Shown here one piece after another: positions 1-8,205 of a stretch of 64,000 nt of DNA (positions within the stretch are counted from its first letter, which is position 1; each line of letters begins with the position of its first letter). The DNA is from CAYWXK01 sp964462515 (GTDB lineage Bacteria > Planctomycetota > Phycisphaerae > Sedimentisphaerales > Anaerobacaceae). A program made the translations under genes and the position numbers. Location of the stretch: NCBI GenBank assembly GCA_964462515.1, contig CAYWXK010000002.1, positions 127,755 through 191,754 of the forward strand, read 5' to 3'. The notes beneath the pieces were generated by a model. It was given only the letters and a program-made list of their open reading frames with translations. It did not search any database and was not told where the DNA came from.

Positions 1-485
1 CAATCAAACTGGCCATTTAGTAAGATTGCCACCCCCGCCGTTTTGCTTCGCAAAAGCGAGGCAGCGGGCTTCGCAATGACGAATCCTCAAACTGTTCAAT
101 ATTATACCATTTCCCCGGCCAAAATGAAATCAGCAAAGCAGGATTCATTGGGACAAACAAGATGAGGTGTTTTTATAAAAACCATAAAAACTTCTACAGC
201 GCAACTAACTGAGTTCTATATGAGTGTAACTTATTTCTTTGTAAGGACTTAAACTCTAAATCCTAATATCTAAACTCTAAACAAATTCAAATATCTAAAC
301 TCAAAATTAAAAACAGCGACCTACAGCAACTGGCATTGACCGTTTTAGTCATTTGGATTTATGGCGTCAGCCATCCCTACGGGAGAAATTTGGATTTATT
401 TAGAATTTAGTGTTTTTTCATTTGACAACTGCTGCAAGGGTTGGTAACATATTTAAAGATTGCTCTTTGAAAAGGAAATAGTCCG
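1..485. other. Non-coding AT-rich leader with repeat-like text
   Basis: No convincing gene. Positions 40-80 carry a GC-rich hairpin-like stretch (gcttcgcaaaagcgag) followed by gcttcgcaatgacg. Positions 227-330 and 385-415 hold repeated words of the type ctaaactctaaac / ggatttagaattt, which look like dispersed low-complexity repeats. The riboswitch begins after this stretch. Confidence 0.5.
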
Positions 486-735
486 ACCACAGGTCCTGAA
501 GCTTTATGCTTCAGGATAGTCAAACGGGAACGCGGTTAAAATCCGCGACGGTCGCGCCGCTGTGAGCGCCTGCTCCAACCCCCCATGCTTTCTTACGAAA
601 GCAAGAATGGGGGATGGAAGTCCGAGGGACATTTGTCCACTATCTGCCAAGTGTGGATGGGAAGGAGTCTCAAGGTAAGACGCAAGTCAGAAAACCTGCC
701 TGTAGTTGGCTGCACACATACGTAGGCTGCCATTT
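486..735 (+). promoter_or_regulatory. Cobalamin (AdoCbl) riboswitch
   Basis: The stretch has the order of elements of the cobalamin riboswitch. The core starts near 526 with acgggaacgcggttaaaatc, followed by cgcgccgctgtgagcg, and the conserved B12 box is at 684-703 (aagtcagaaaacctgcc). A variable hairpin lies between them. It is followed by an intrinsic terminator (845-880), so binding of cobalamin is expected to stop transcription of the genes from 1015. The RNA family is recognised from motifs; its limits are approximate. Confidence 0.9.
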
Positions 736-844
736 TGTGATGAGTCGCAAAAGGGGGCCTTAGTGTTCTCGCGAGCTGGAACGCAAGTGTGGCTCAGCAA
801 AATAACGCTGAGTTATTATAGTTAGATTAAGCTAAATGTAACCA

Positions 845-880
845 AACCGCTGTTCCTCTCGCAGAAACAGCGGTTTTTTT
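845..880 (+). terminator. Intrinsic terminator, likely the riboswitch expression platform
   Basis: A 10-bp perfect stem (aaccgctgtt at 845-854 with aacagcggtt at 866-875) is followed by a T run to 880. It lies between the B12 box and the first gene at 1015, which is the expected place for a transcriptional off-switch. Confidence 0.85.
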
Positions 881-1014
881 ATTTATTAGCCTCGCGGCAA
901 TAGCAGATTGAGCGAAAGGAGGCAGACAAAAACCAACGCAACCAAACTTAAACGTTAAAAAGTAACGTGAACGAATTTTGAAAAACAAAAACTATTTCTG
1001 GAGGAGAAAGAATT

Positions 1015-1797
1015 ATGGCTTCGAGAAGAGTGATTAAAGTTAAAAACTTAGTATGTTTAACTATTGTCCTTGCAGCGGCAAGTATTGCGAATGCTTACAT
1101 AGCGACCTTTGAGGATTTGAGTCTGGCGCCTGAGTCTTTCTGGAATGGTTCCGACCAGTCCGACGGTTTTACGAGCGGCAGCGCATACTTTAAAAACAAT
1201 TATAATCCACAGTGGGACTCCTGGGATGGATTTGCTTACTCGAACATCACTGATACCACAGCAACCGGCTGGCTAGCGCAATACAACGCTATCACCGGAA
1301 CAGGCCAGGATAACTCTGCCAACTATGCCATCGCTTATATTGGCTGGGCCCAGCCGCCTACCATTACACTCAACACTCCCGGTGTTGTTGATGGTCTGTA
1401 TGTAACAAATAACAATTACGCTTATTACTCGATGCTCAATGGCGACCCATTTGCCAAGAAATTTGGCGGTGAGAGCGGCAGCGACGAAGATTGGTTCCTG
1501 CTGACTATCACAGGCAAAAATATCAATGGCGATGTTACCGGCTCAATTGATTTCTACTTAGCTAATTACCGGTTCGCCGATAACGGCCAGGATTATATCG
1601 TCAACACCTGGGAATATGTCGATTTGACTCCGCTGGGTAATGTAAAATTTTTGGAATTCTCTTTGCTCTCAAGTGACACTGGTCCGTGGGGTATGAATAC
1701 TCCCGCTTATTTTGCGCTTGATACTATCGTGCCAGAGCCGGCTACAATAACCTTGCTGGGTCTTGGCGTCCTGCTTTTGACACGAAGAAAAAAGTAG
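1015..1797 (+). CDS. PEP-CTERM surface protein, DUF4465-like, under cobalamin riboswitch
   Basis: A 260-residue exported protein. It has an N-terminal signal segment (about residues 10-27), a body resembling DUF4465 (opening ATFEDLSL, then WDSWDGFAYSN), and a C-terminal PEP-CTERM sorting signal: VPEPATI, a hydrophobic stretch, then RRKK. Such tails are processed by exosortase and place the protein at the cell surface. The start has a good Shine-Dalgarno (ctggaggag). It is the first gene after the cobalamin riboswitch and terminator. I recall DUF4465 proteins in B12-uptake loci of Bacteroidetes, so a role in capturing cobalamin at the surface is a reasonable inference, not shown here. Confidence 0.8.
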   Translation: MASRRVIKVKNLVCLTIVLAAASIANAYIATFEDLSLAPESFWNGSDQSDGFTSGSAYFKNNYNPQWDSWDGFAYSNITDTTATGWLAQYNAITGTGQDNSANYAIAYIGWAQPPTITLNTPGVVDGLYVTNNNYAYYSMLNGDPFAKKFGGESGSDEDWFLLTITGKNINGDVTGSIDFYLANYRFADNGQDYIVNTWEYVDLTPLGNVKFLEFSLLSSDTGPWGMNTPAYFALDTIVPEPATITLLGLGVLLLTRRKK

Positions 1798-1812
1798 TAA
1801 CCGGAATTTATC

Positions 1813-2907
1813 GTGGTAAAACAATTTGCCATAGCTCTGATTGCGTTGCTCGCCTGGACAGGTGTGGTCAGCGGCGGTCCTTACACAGAAGCCGGGATAA
1901 ATGGCTACGTAAATCCTAAAAACAGTTGGCGGCACGCCAATCCGTTAAAAAACCCCAATGCGATAATAAACCCGATATTTCGAGCCTGGGCAACATCTGT
2001 AGATAGCTATAGACCGGCCCCCGGCATGGATGCCCAGTGGGCCGACCCGAATAAGGCTTTAGGGCCAGCTACAGGAAGAAACTACGACATTGTCAGCCTC
2101 GGAGATTTAGACCGTTACCAGCTTGATAGCAACCAGCCGCCCGGTCAGATAACTCTGTCATTCAGCCAGACGATTCGCGATGCTGATGGTTACGATTTTG
2201 CTGTCTTTGAAAACGGCGTTATCTCCTGCCATACCACGCCGGGCGGCTCAATCAGCGGGCAGATGTTTGCCGAGTTAGGTTATGTAGAAGTATCCTCCAA
2301 CGGCAGGGACTTTGTCAGATTCCCTTCCGTATCGCTGACAGCAGACTCCGTAGGCCCATACGGGACAATCGAGATTAGTAATGTCTATAATCTTGCCGGA
2401 AAGCACCCCAATGCCGAGGGCCTGTGCATCGGCACGCCGTTTGATTTGCAGGATATCGCCAATGACTCAAACGTCAGCTCAGGTCTTGTGGACGTCAACA
2501 ATATAAAGTATGTGCGGATAGTAGATATCCCCGGCAGCGGAGATTTTAACGATGAGGCAATGGCGCTCATTGACCCCAATACCTGGCCTGTTTGGAACTA
2601 TTACTTAAACAACCATCCGATTTATGACGCTTGGGTAACGTGGGGTTCCGGCGGACTGGATTTGGAGGCAGTCGGTGTTCTTTATAAGCAAAAATACTCG
2701 GCTGATATTAACTTAGATGGCGCCGTTGATATGTTTGATTTTGCATTGTTTGCCTCGGCGTGGCAAAGCCACTTCGGCCAGGCAAACTGGGTAGATAGAT
2801 GCGACCTTGCAGAACCCAAAGACTTAACCATTAACGTCTTCGATTTCGCTGTTTTTGCCATTCAATGGCTCGAGGTTGAGCAATGGCGGATGGAAAGTAG
2901 AAAATAA
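1813..2907 (+). CDS. Secreted surface protein with C-terminal dockerin-like repeats
   Basis: A 364-residue protein starting at GTG 1813, 15 bp after the PEP-CTERM gene, so probably co-transcribed from the riboswitch leader. It has a signal peptide (VKQFAIALIALLAW...SG). The body (about 25-295) resembles cell-surface proteins with the block ADGYDFAVFENG. The last about 65 residues contain two dockerin-type motifs, DINLDGAVDMFDFALFASAW and a second one ending FAVFAIQWL, typical of planctomycete exported proteins. The function is unknown; regulation suggests a role linked to cobalamin. Confidence 0.75.
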   Translation: MVKQFAIALIALLAWTGVVSGGPYTEAGINGYVNPKNSWRHANPLKNPNAIINPIFRAWATSVDSYRPAPGMDAQWADPNKALGPATGRNYDIVSLGDLDRYQLDSNQPPGQITLSFSQTIRDADGYDFAVFENGVISCHTTPGGSISGQMFAELGYVEVSSNGRDFVRFPSVSLTADSVGPYGTIEISNVYNLAGKHPNAEGLCIGTPFDLQDIANDSNVSSGLVDVNNIKYVRIVDIPGSGDFNDEAMALIDPNTWPVWNYYLNNHPIYDAWVTWGSGGLDLEAVGVLYKQKYSADINLDGAVDMFDFALFASAWQSHFGQANWVDRCDLAEPKDLTINVFDFAVFAIQWLEVEQWRMESRK

Positions 2908-2934
2908 AAATTGGGTTAGTTTTCTAATTCGCTT

Positions 2935-3753
2935 ATGCACGTTCAAAGAATAAAAGCATTTACCCTGATTGAGCTGCTGGTGGTAGTCTCAATTGTTTCA
3001 TTGCTAATGGCTATACTGATGCCAGCATTGGCTTCGGTGAGATTGCAGGCGAGGGGCCTGGTCTGTAAATCTAATCTTCGCCAGCTTTTGATAGCCAATA
3101 CCGGCTACGCCACGGAAAACGATGGGTTTTATGTCCCCGCTGCGAGCGATATGTGGGATAGCGCGGGACTAAATCGCTGGCACGGCGTAAGAGATAATCT
3201 CAATCAGCCCTTCGACCCGCTAAGAGGACCATTGGAGAAGTATTTAGCAGATGGGCAAGTCAAAGAATGTCCCAGCAAGGTGCAGTTTATAAAAGGACAA
3301 GATTGGGATACGAACTTCGAGCAGGGCTGCGGCGGCTACGGATACAATATGACTTATATTGGCAGCCGCATCTGGCAGAACGGCATTAACAGTATCGAAG
3401 CGTGGAAAGATGCCTACAGTCAAACTACTCGGACGACGGAGATTGCCAGGCCGGGCGAGACGCTGATGTTTGCAGATACGGCGATGTCCAATGACGGGCA
3501 GTCCTTCATTGAATACTCTTTTGCCGAACCGCCTTTTACCGTTTGCAATGGCAAGCCCGTAACGAGTTTCTATATGTCACCATCCATCCACTTTCGCCAC
3601 AAGAATTTTGCAAACGTTGGATGGGCTGACGGCCACATCAACCAGCGCGAAATAGCAAAGTTCGACAGCAAAAATGCCTACGGCGTCGATTCAGCCGATA
3701 TGAAATTAGGCTGGTTCGAGCCGGTTGATAATACGCCATTTGATTTGGAATGA
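2935..3753 (+). CDS. Type II secretion/pseudopilin-like protein (prepilin N-terminus, H-X9-DG family)
   Basis: A 272-residue protein with a class III prepilin signal, KAFTLIELLVVVSIVSLLMA, cut by prepilin peptidase before the F. The C-terminal region has FRHKNFANVGWADGH, the H-X9-DG motif common in planctomycete pseudopilins (DUF1559 group). It follows the dockerin-tailed gene by 27 bp. It may be a minor pseudopilin or a surface protein using the prepilin export route. The link to B12 regulation is by position only. Confidence 0.85.
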   Translation: MHVQRIKAFTLIELLVVVSIVSLLMAILMPALASVRLQARGLVCKSNLRQLLIANTGYATENDGFYVPAASDMWDSAGLNRWHGVRDNLNQPFDPLRGPLEKYLADGQVKECPSKVQFIKGQDWDTNFEQGCGGYGYNMTYIGSRIWQNGINSIEAWKDAYSQTTRTTEIARPGETLMFADTAMSNDGQSFIEYSFAEPPFTVCNGKPVTSFYMSPSIHFRHKNFANVGWADGHINQREIAKFDSKNAYGVDSADMKLGWFEPVDNTPFDLE

Positions 3754-3805
3754 AACAACGGTTGGACGGTTTGACGGAGGTGGAGGGCACTGTATAATTG
3801 CAGGG

Positions 3806-4561
3806 GTGGATACGAAAAATCTTAAACGAACTGCTGCCTTTGTGCTGCAGGGATTGAACCAGCTTTTCTGGCCCGCCGTCTGCATCAACTGCCACCAAAA
3901 CATTTGCGAATCCGACAATAGTCTCTGCAAAAATTGCTGGGACGAGCTTCTAACCTGCACGGCAGGTGACTACTGCCCGCGCTGCGGGAAAGATGCCAGC
4001 AGATACGCTATATTGGAGGGTGCGTGTCCGGATTGCCTGGGCAAAGAATTTTATTTTGACCAGATAGCTCGAGCAGGCATTTATGCCCAGAGCTTACAAA
4101 ATATGATACTGGCTTTCAAAAAGGGGCGAACGGAATTGGATTTAGTGCTCGGTTTTCTGGCAAACTCCGCTTTGCAGGCAAGCACGTTCTATAAAAATAT
4201 AGACCTTTTTGTCCCAGTGCCGCTGCACTGGACGAGGAGACTTATTCGCGGCTACAATCAATCTATCATTATAGCAAAAAAATTAAAACATTCGACAGCA
4301 AAAATCTCTACCGACCTTGTCCGGATTCGCAGGACAAAATCGCAGCCGGCAATGGCAAGTCCTGCTGCGCGTGCCAGAAATGTCGCCGGGGCATTTGCAG
4401 TTCGATGGGGACACAATTTTACCGGCAGGAAAATCTGCCTGATAGATGACATCAAGACAACTGGCGCAACGTTAAACGAGTGTGCAAAGATATTGAAAGG
4501 AGCCGGCGCTTCAAAGGTCTTCGCCTTAGTTTTAGCCGTCGCTGGGCAAAAGACCAGCTAA
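3806..4561 (+). CDS. comF: ComF/ComFC-family phosphoribosyltransferase-like protein
   Basis: About 251 residues from GTG 3806. An upstream in-frame ATG at 3725 would overlap the previous gene, so I prefer the later start, though the ribosome site is not clear. The N-terminus has a four-cysteine zinc motif (CINC, CKNC, CPRCGK, CPDC). The C-terminus has the PRTase fold with PVPLHWTRRLIRGYNQS and the PRPP loop CLIDDIKTTGATL. ComF proteins assist DNA uptake in naturally competent bacteria. The last 50 or so bases are duplicated, with only synonymous changes, at 5843-5893. Confidence 0.9.
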   Translation: MDTKNLKRTAAFVLQGLNQLFWPAVCINCHQNICESDNSLCKNCWDELLTCTAGDYCPRCGKDASRYAILEGACPDCLGKEFYFDQIARAGIYAQSLQNMILAFKKGRTELDLVLGFLANSALQASTFYKNIDLFVPVPLHWTRRLIRGYNQSIIIAKKLKHSTAKISTDLVRIRRTKSQPAMASPAARARNVAGAFAVRWGHNFTGRKICLIDDIKTTGATLNECAKILKGAGASKVFALVLAVAGQKTS

Positions 4562-4695
4562 TTGTCAGAGGGGGATTCATATTCAGTCCGTGATGAAATT
4601 GATTTATCAGTTATGGATTTCCACACTGAGAAGCCAAAGTACCACCGAAGAAAGTAGTTGTAAGGGAGTGTTTCAGTGTGGATAGGAGAACTGTA

Positions 4696-5277
4696 TTATA
4701 GCCCTTCTGGTGTGGACTGGTTTTGGAATTGGCTTGGATTCGGGGTCAGCGAACCAAAAACTTGCTCTACAATCAGTTGGGCTATCGGCATTCCTGGACT
4801 AAGTAAGAATGTTGTTGGCCCAAGGTTAATCATTTCAAGTGTTAGAGGTCCGCTCCATCCGGCGTGAACAGTCGGAGCAGTAAAGTGTACAAGCACACCA
4901 CAGCGAGACCTGCTGCTTTTGCCTTCGATTCTCGCTGCTAAATAGGGCGGCCCTTTTTCGGTTGGCAGCTCAATTTTTTCGAGTGTTCTTGCTAAAATAA
5001 ATTTTCCGGTCTCTAACCTATAGGGTTGGTCCCTTGTAAGAGTTATTTTTTTGGAATGCTGTCTGATACGCTCCGAAATTGTACCTGGCTCCATTAGGTC
5101 ATAAGCAAAAGTACCGCCTTCAGGGACTGAGATTTCATTGTGCAACCTTAAGTCAACCGCAGTCGTGTCGTACGGGCAATATTTCCCGTGCTCTGGTTTC
5201 CGTGGTAAAGGTTCCGGATCAATTACAAGCCTTCCTTTGTCCAGTGCCTTTTGAATTTCAAGGTTTGACAGGATCAT
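4696..5277 (-). CDS. dcd: dCTP deaminase / dUTPase-superfamily protein
   Basis: A 193-residue protein of the trimeric dUTPase/dCTP deaminase fold. It begins MILSNLEIQKAL and holds the active-site block RIEGKSSRSRCG followed by HAGWSGPLTLEMIN, as in Dcd. It would deaminate dCTP to dUTP, feeding dTMP synthesis. Its start overlaps the stop of the upstream 94-residue gene (TAATG arrangement), so the two form an operon. Both lie between the two copies of the comF 3' end, suggesting they entered as cargo. Whether it is mono- or bifunctional cannot be told. Confidence 0.85.
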   Translation of the reverse strand: MILSNLEIQKALDKGRLVIDPEPLPRKPEHGKYCPYDTTAVDLRLHNEISVPEGGTFAYDLMEPGTISERIRQHSKKITLTRDQPYRLETGKFILARTLEKIELPTEKGPPYLAARIEGKSSRSRCGVLVHFTAPTVHAGWSGPLTLEMINLGPTTFLLSPGMPIAQLIVEQVFGSLTPNPSQFQNQSTPEGL

Positions 5278-5561
5278 TAGCTACGTTTGACCTGGTCCGT
5301 TTTCACTGTTATCGTCTGTCCATTTTCGAAGGTCGGTCGTGGGAGAGTGACCAAGAGCAGATCACCTTTCTTGGGCCCAATCTTGATGCGAATCCATCCT
5401 TCCACAGGATTTTCTGACGAGGGTTCCTTCCCAAACTGCAAAACATCTCTTTCTGCGAACAAAGAGAATCCTGTATCGTCAAACAGCTTACCTCGGACAG
5501 CATATTCTCCGGTAAACTGTCCTGGAGATATTGTGCAAGAGAGCCAATTTCCCATAATCAT
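5277..5561 (-). CDS. Small unknown protein paired with dcd
   Basis: A 94-residue protein starting MIMGNWLSC, with no signal peptide or membrane segment. The composition suggests a beta-rich small domain (stretch GWIRIKIGPKKGDLLLVTL near residues 53-71). I do not recognise a family. It is translationally coupled to dcd by a one-base overlap. The region upstream (5562-5790) is AT-rich and likely holds the promoter. Confidence 0.6.
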   Translation of the reverse strand: MIMGNWLSCTISPGQFTGEYAVRGKLFDDTGFSLFAERDVLQFGKEPSSENPVEGWIRIKIGPKKGDLLLVTLPRPTFENGQTITVKTDQVKRS

Positions 5562-5794
5562 TTATCTCCTCATTTTGTCCTTATATATTTCTTTTCTATA
5601 TCTCCGAGATAGCACTCGATCGAATTATATTACAAAAATCCTGCCGACCTAACAAAATAAAAAATATTTTGAAATTTCTATTTTGTCAAGCCCCGTCAGA
5701 GACAACCCAGAAAATATAACCAAAAACTTAGTATAATACACTTCGGCAATTTTATGAGTGTTCCTGCAATGAAAGGTTCTGTGTTTTTTAATAG

Positions 5795-5834
5795 TTAAAG
5801 TCTCTCGTATTTTGTTATGGCGCGGTAGAGGGCA
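5795..5834 (-). pseudogene. Remnant of the 3' end of an S24 repressor gene
   Basis: Read on the minus strand, these bases encode NALYRAITKYERL-stop, matching the C-terminus NGLYLAIIKYERL-stop of the S24 regulator at 7402-8178. The DNA is about five-sixths identical and the frame and stop are kept. It abuts the comF remnant that follows. Confidence 0.75.
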
Positions 5835-5899
5835 TTAAAACAAGCCGGCGCATCAAAGGTCTTCGCATTAGTTTTAGCCGTCGCCGGGCAAAATGTAAG
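5832..5899 (+). pseudogene. Remnant of the 3' end of comF
   Basis: Positions 5843-5893 match 4501-4551, the end of comF, with three differences, all synonymous. In frame it reads ALKQAGASKVFALVLAVAGQ then NVS-stop, against KTS-stop in the intact gene. A stop at 5826 and the lack of upstream comF sequence show that only the tail is present. It marks the right end of a duplicated or inserted segment. Confidence 0.85.
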
Positions 5900-5932
5900 T
5901 TAGTCTCTCTTACAAAAATATAGATAGAAAGT

Positions 5933-7249
5933 TTATTCTTCGCCTTCCAGCCACTGGCTAACGAACATAGCGAGGTCGGTAAAATCGACAAAACAGTCGC
6001 CACTTAAGTCGGCACTCGGGCACAGCCGCCCAAATGGGAACGCCGCTCCGGCTGCAGGTCCTGCCCACTCACTCTTGCGGGGCGCTCCAACCATAATATT
6101 GAACCCGTCAATCGAAACGGAATTGCCGAAAAAGTTACCGGCCCCACCCTCTGATTGGAGCAATTTTGGCTGCTCAACCCAGTTTGAGGCGTCACGCTTG
6201 AATATGTATGCTGTGCCAGAGTCCTTTATTCTACTATTACCATATCTGGCTCCGATGCAGATATAGTCGCCACTCACCGAAACAGATGCCCCAAAAGAGT
6301 CATCGCGTTCACCATCCGAGGCGAGCAATTTAGTCTGATACTCCCAGATAAGACCGTCTCGCTTAAATACGTACACAGAACCAGAGTCGATGCCCTTCTC
6401 ATCGTCGCCGGGTGCAGCGATGACAGCGTAGGTGCCATCAGTTGAAACTGAGGAGCCGAACCAATCCTGCGCCGCTCTATCAGGGGCTTCCAGCTTGGTC
6501 TGCTCTGCCCAAAACCAAACTATTGTATCCGGCGGTATAATCCTGAAAGTCCGTCTGAACACATAAGCTGAGCCGGCTTCCGTATCAGCGCCATAAGCCC
6601 CGACAAGGGCATAATTGCCACAAACTGAGACCGAACAGCCAAAATAATTATCCGGCTTAGCATCCGAGGCCGTGAGCTTTGCCTTTTGAAACCACGTTAT
6701 ATCGTTTGATTCATATATATAAGCCGCCCCGGCATTTTCCCCTTCTTCATCGTCGTTAAGGGCTCCGACAATAGCATAATCACCACTAATAGACACAGAA
6801 TATCCAAAACTACCGGGTGTTCCAGTGAACGCGATTTGTGGGACCCAGTAATCAGCAGCGATTCGCCTGAAGATATAAGCAGAATCCGACACCGGTGCAC
6901 CAACAATGGTATAATTTCCACTTATTGAGACTGAGTAGCCAAAGTAATGAGATGGACTTACAGATGTTAACTTCTCAAGCGCCGCCCAGTTCGTGCCATA
7001 AAACTTGAATATATAAGCCGAGCCGGAATCCATTGCATCACCATCATCAAAAGGAGCGCCTACAATGGCGTAATTTCCGTCAATGGCCACAGAAAACCCG
7101 AACTGGTCTGCCCCTTCGCCATCCGGAGCGACCATCTTCGCAAGTGCCTGCCAGGCAGCATCGGCTCGCCCTGCGCCAAAAACAGTCAAACAGCAAACAA
7201 TAACTACCAGTCCCCCAAACCACGATTTGTTACATTTTACGTTCAACAT
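5933..7249 (-). CDS. Exported FG-GAP repeat protein with dockerin-like tail
   Basis: A 438-residue protein with a signal peptide (about residues 10-32). It then has roughly seven repeats of the form FGxSVSxxGxYAIVGA...GSAYIF, the FG-GAP/integrin-alpha type beta-propeller blade. The tail CPSADLSGDCFVDFTDLAMF resembles a dockerin motif and ends in a QWLEGEE-like planctomycete terminus. It is likely secreted or bound to the envelope and to calcium; the ligand is unknown. It lies between the comF/S24 scar and the intact S24 gene. Confidence 0.85.
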   Translation of the reverse strand: MLNVKCNKSWFGGLVVIVCCLTVFGAGRADAAWQALAKMVAPDGEGADQFGFSVAIDGNYAIVGAPFDDGDAMDSGSAYIFKFYGTNWAALEKLTSVSPSHYFGYSVSISGNYTIVGAPVSDSAYIFRRIAADYWVPQIAFTGTPGSFGYSVSISGDYAIVGALNDDEEGENAGAAYIYESNDITWFQKAKLTASDAKPDNYFGCSVSVCGNYALVGAYGADTEAGSAYVFRRTFRIIPPDTIVWFWAEQTKLEAPDRAAQDWFGSSVSTDGTYAVIAAPGDDEKGIDSGSVYVFKRDGLIWEYQTKLLASDGERDDSFGASVSVSGDYICIGARYGNSRIKDSGTAYIFKRDASNWVEQPKLLQSEGGAGNFFGNSVSIDGFNIMVGAPRKSEWAGPAAGAAFPFGRLCPSADLSGDCFVDFTDLAMFVSQWLEGEE

Positions 7250-7401
7250 TATTCATCCTCCTTTATCCCCCAACGTTCTTAATAACTTTATAGAGTTTAC
7301 CATAGATACGGTTGAAATTCAACTACAAAGCATGAAATTTTTCGCATCGGCTGAACGCCGGGAAGGCATTTTTGCGATGCAACAGCAGGTCGGGATAACG
7401 A

Positions 7402-8178
7402 TTACAGTCTTTCGTATTTTATTATAGCGAGGTAGAGGCCGTTGATGCGGCTGCCGTCTATGATTGTGGGGGGATATTTTTCGTTTCTCGGCTGCAGGCG
7501 GACTTTATTGTTTGGTTCAAAAAATACCCGCTTAAATGTCGTCTCGTGCGGCATTGAAAAGCGGATGAAACAGTCATCGCCGTTACGGACTTCCGAGGCC
7601 GGCGAGAAAACCACGATGTCACCCTCCCGGAACTTCGGTTCCATCGAATCGCCGACAACCCGGACGGCAAAGGCGTTCGGGTCGTGCACATCCGGGCAGC
7701 GGACATAATCATCTGCTATACCCACCGGGTATTGTAGGTCGTCAAAATCGGTCGGATAACCGGCTGCCACTTTGTTTATCACCGGCACGAGCCTGCCCGC
7801 CGACAGGGCGGAAGTGGCCTGCTCAACGTCCAGCTTGCTTTCAGCAAGCAGCGAATCGAGCTTTGTAACATCGGCCTTTTTGTGAATCAAATCCCTGATA
7901 AACTGCCGCAGCTTTTGGTTCTCCGCCTCGGCAGATTCATACTCGCAACGAAGGTCTGAAGAAAGCCCTTCTATATGCGCAATTCGCAGCAGCTCACCAG
8001 ACTCGAACTCGAGGACTTTTTCGAGCCTTGTCAGAAGCTCATCACTCGGCGGGTTTTTCACCTTGCCCGTCTCAATGGTGGATAGATACGGCTTAGAAAA
8101 ACCAACGGCGATGCTGACTTCATCGAGTGTCAGCTTTAATTGCTCACGTCTTCCTCTTATTATTTGCCCCAGAGCCAT
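7402..8178 (-). CDS. LexA-like repressor: XRE helix-turn-helix plus S24 peptidase domain
   Basis: A 258-residue regulator. Residues about 1-60 form an XRE helix-turn-helix (TLDEVSIAVGFSKPYLSTIE). A coiled middle segment (about 75-125) follows, then an S24 autoprotease domain with the A-G cleavage pair in KVAAGYPTDF, the catalytic serine in VVGDSMEPKF and the lysine in TTFKRVFF. Such proteins resemble phage CI repressors and release DNA after RecA-promoted self-cleavage. The targets are unknown. A second copy of its 3' end lies at 5795-5834. Confidence 0.88.
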   Translation of the reverse strand: MALGQIIRGRREQLKLTLDEVSIAVGFSKPYLSTIETGKVKNPPSDELLTRLEKVLEFESGELLRIAHIEGLSSDLRCEYESAEAENQKLRQFIRDLIHKKADVTKLDSLLAESKLDVEQATSALSAGRLVPVINKVAAGYPTDFDDLQYPVGIADDYVRCPDVHDPNAFAVRVVGDSMEPKFREGDIVVFSPASEVRNGDDCFIRFSMPHETTFKRVFFEPNNKVRLQPRNEKYPPTIIDGSRINGLYLAIIKYERL

Positions 8179-8205
8179 ATCAAATCCTCAAGTCTATAAA
8201 AACCG

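Noticed and set aside
5815..6003. Minus-strand 62-residue ORF overlapping the comF and S24 remnants
   Set aside because: It spans the recombination scar in an unrelated frame and overlaps the FG-GAP gene.
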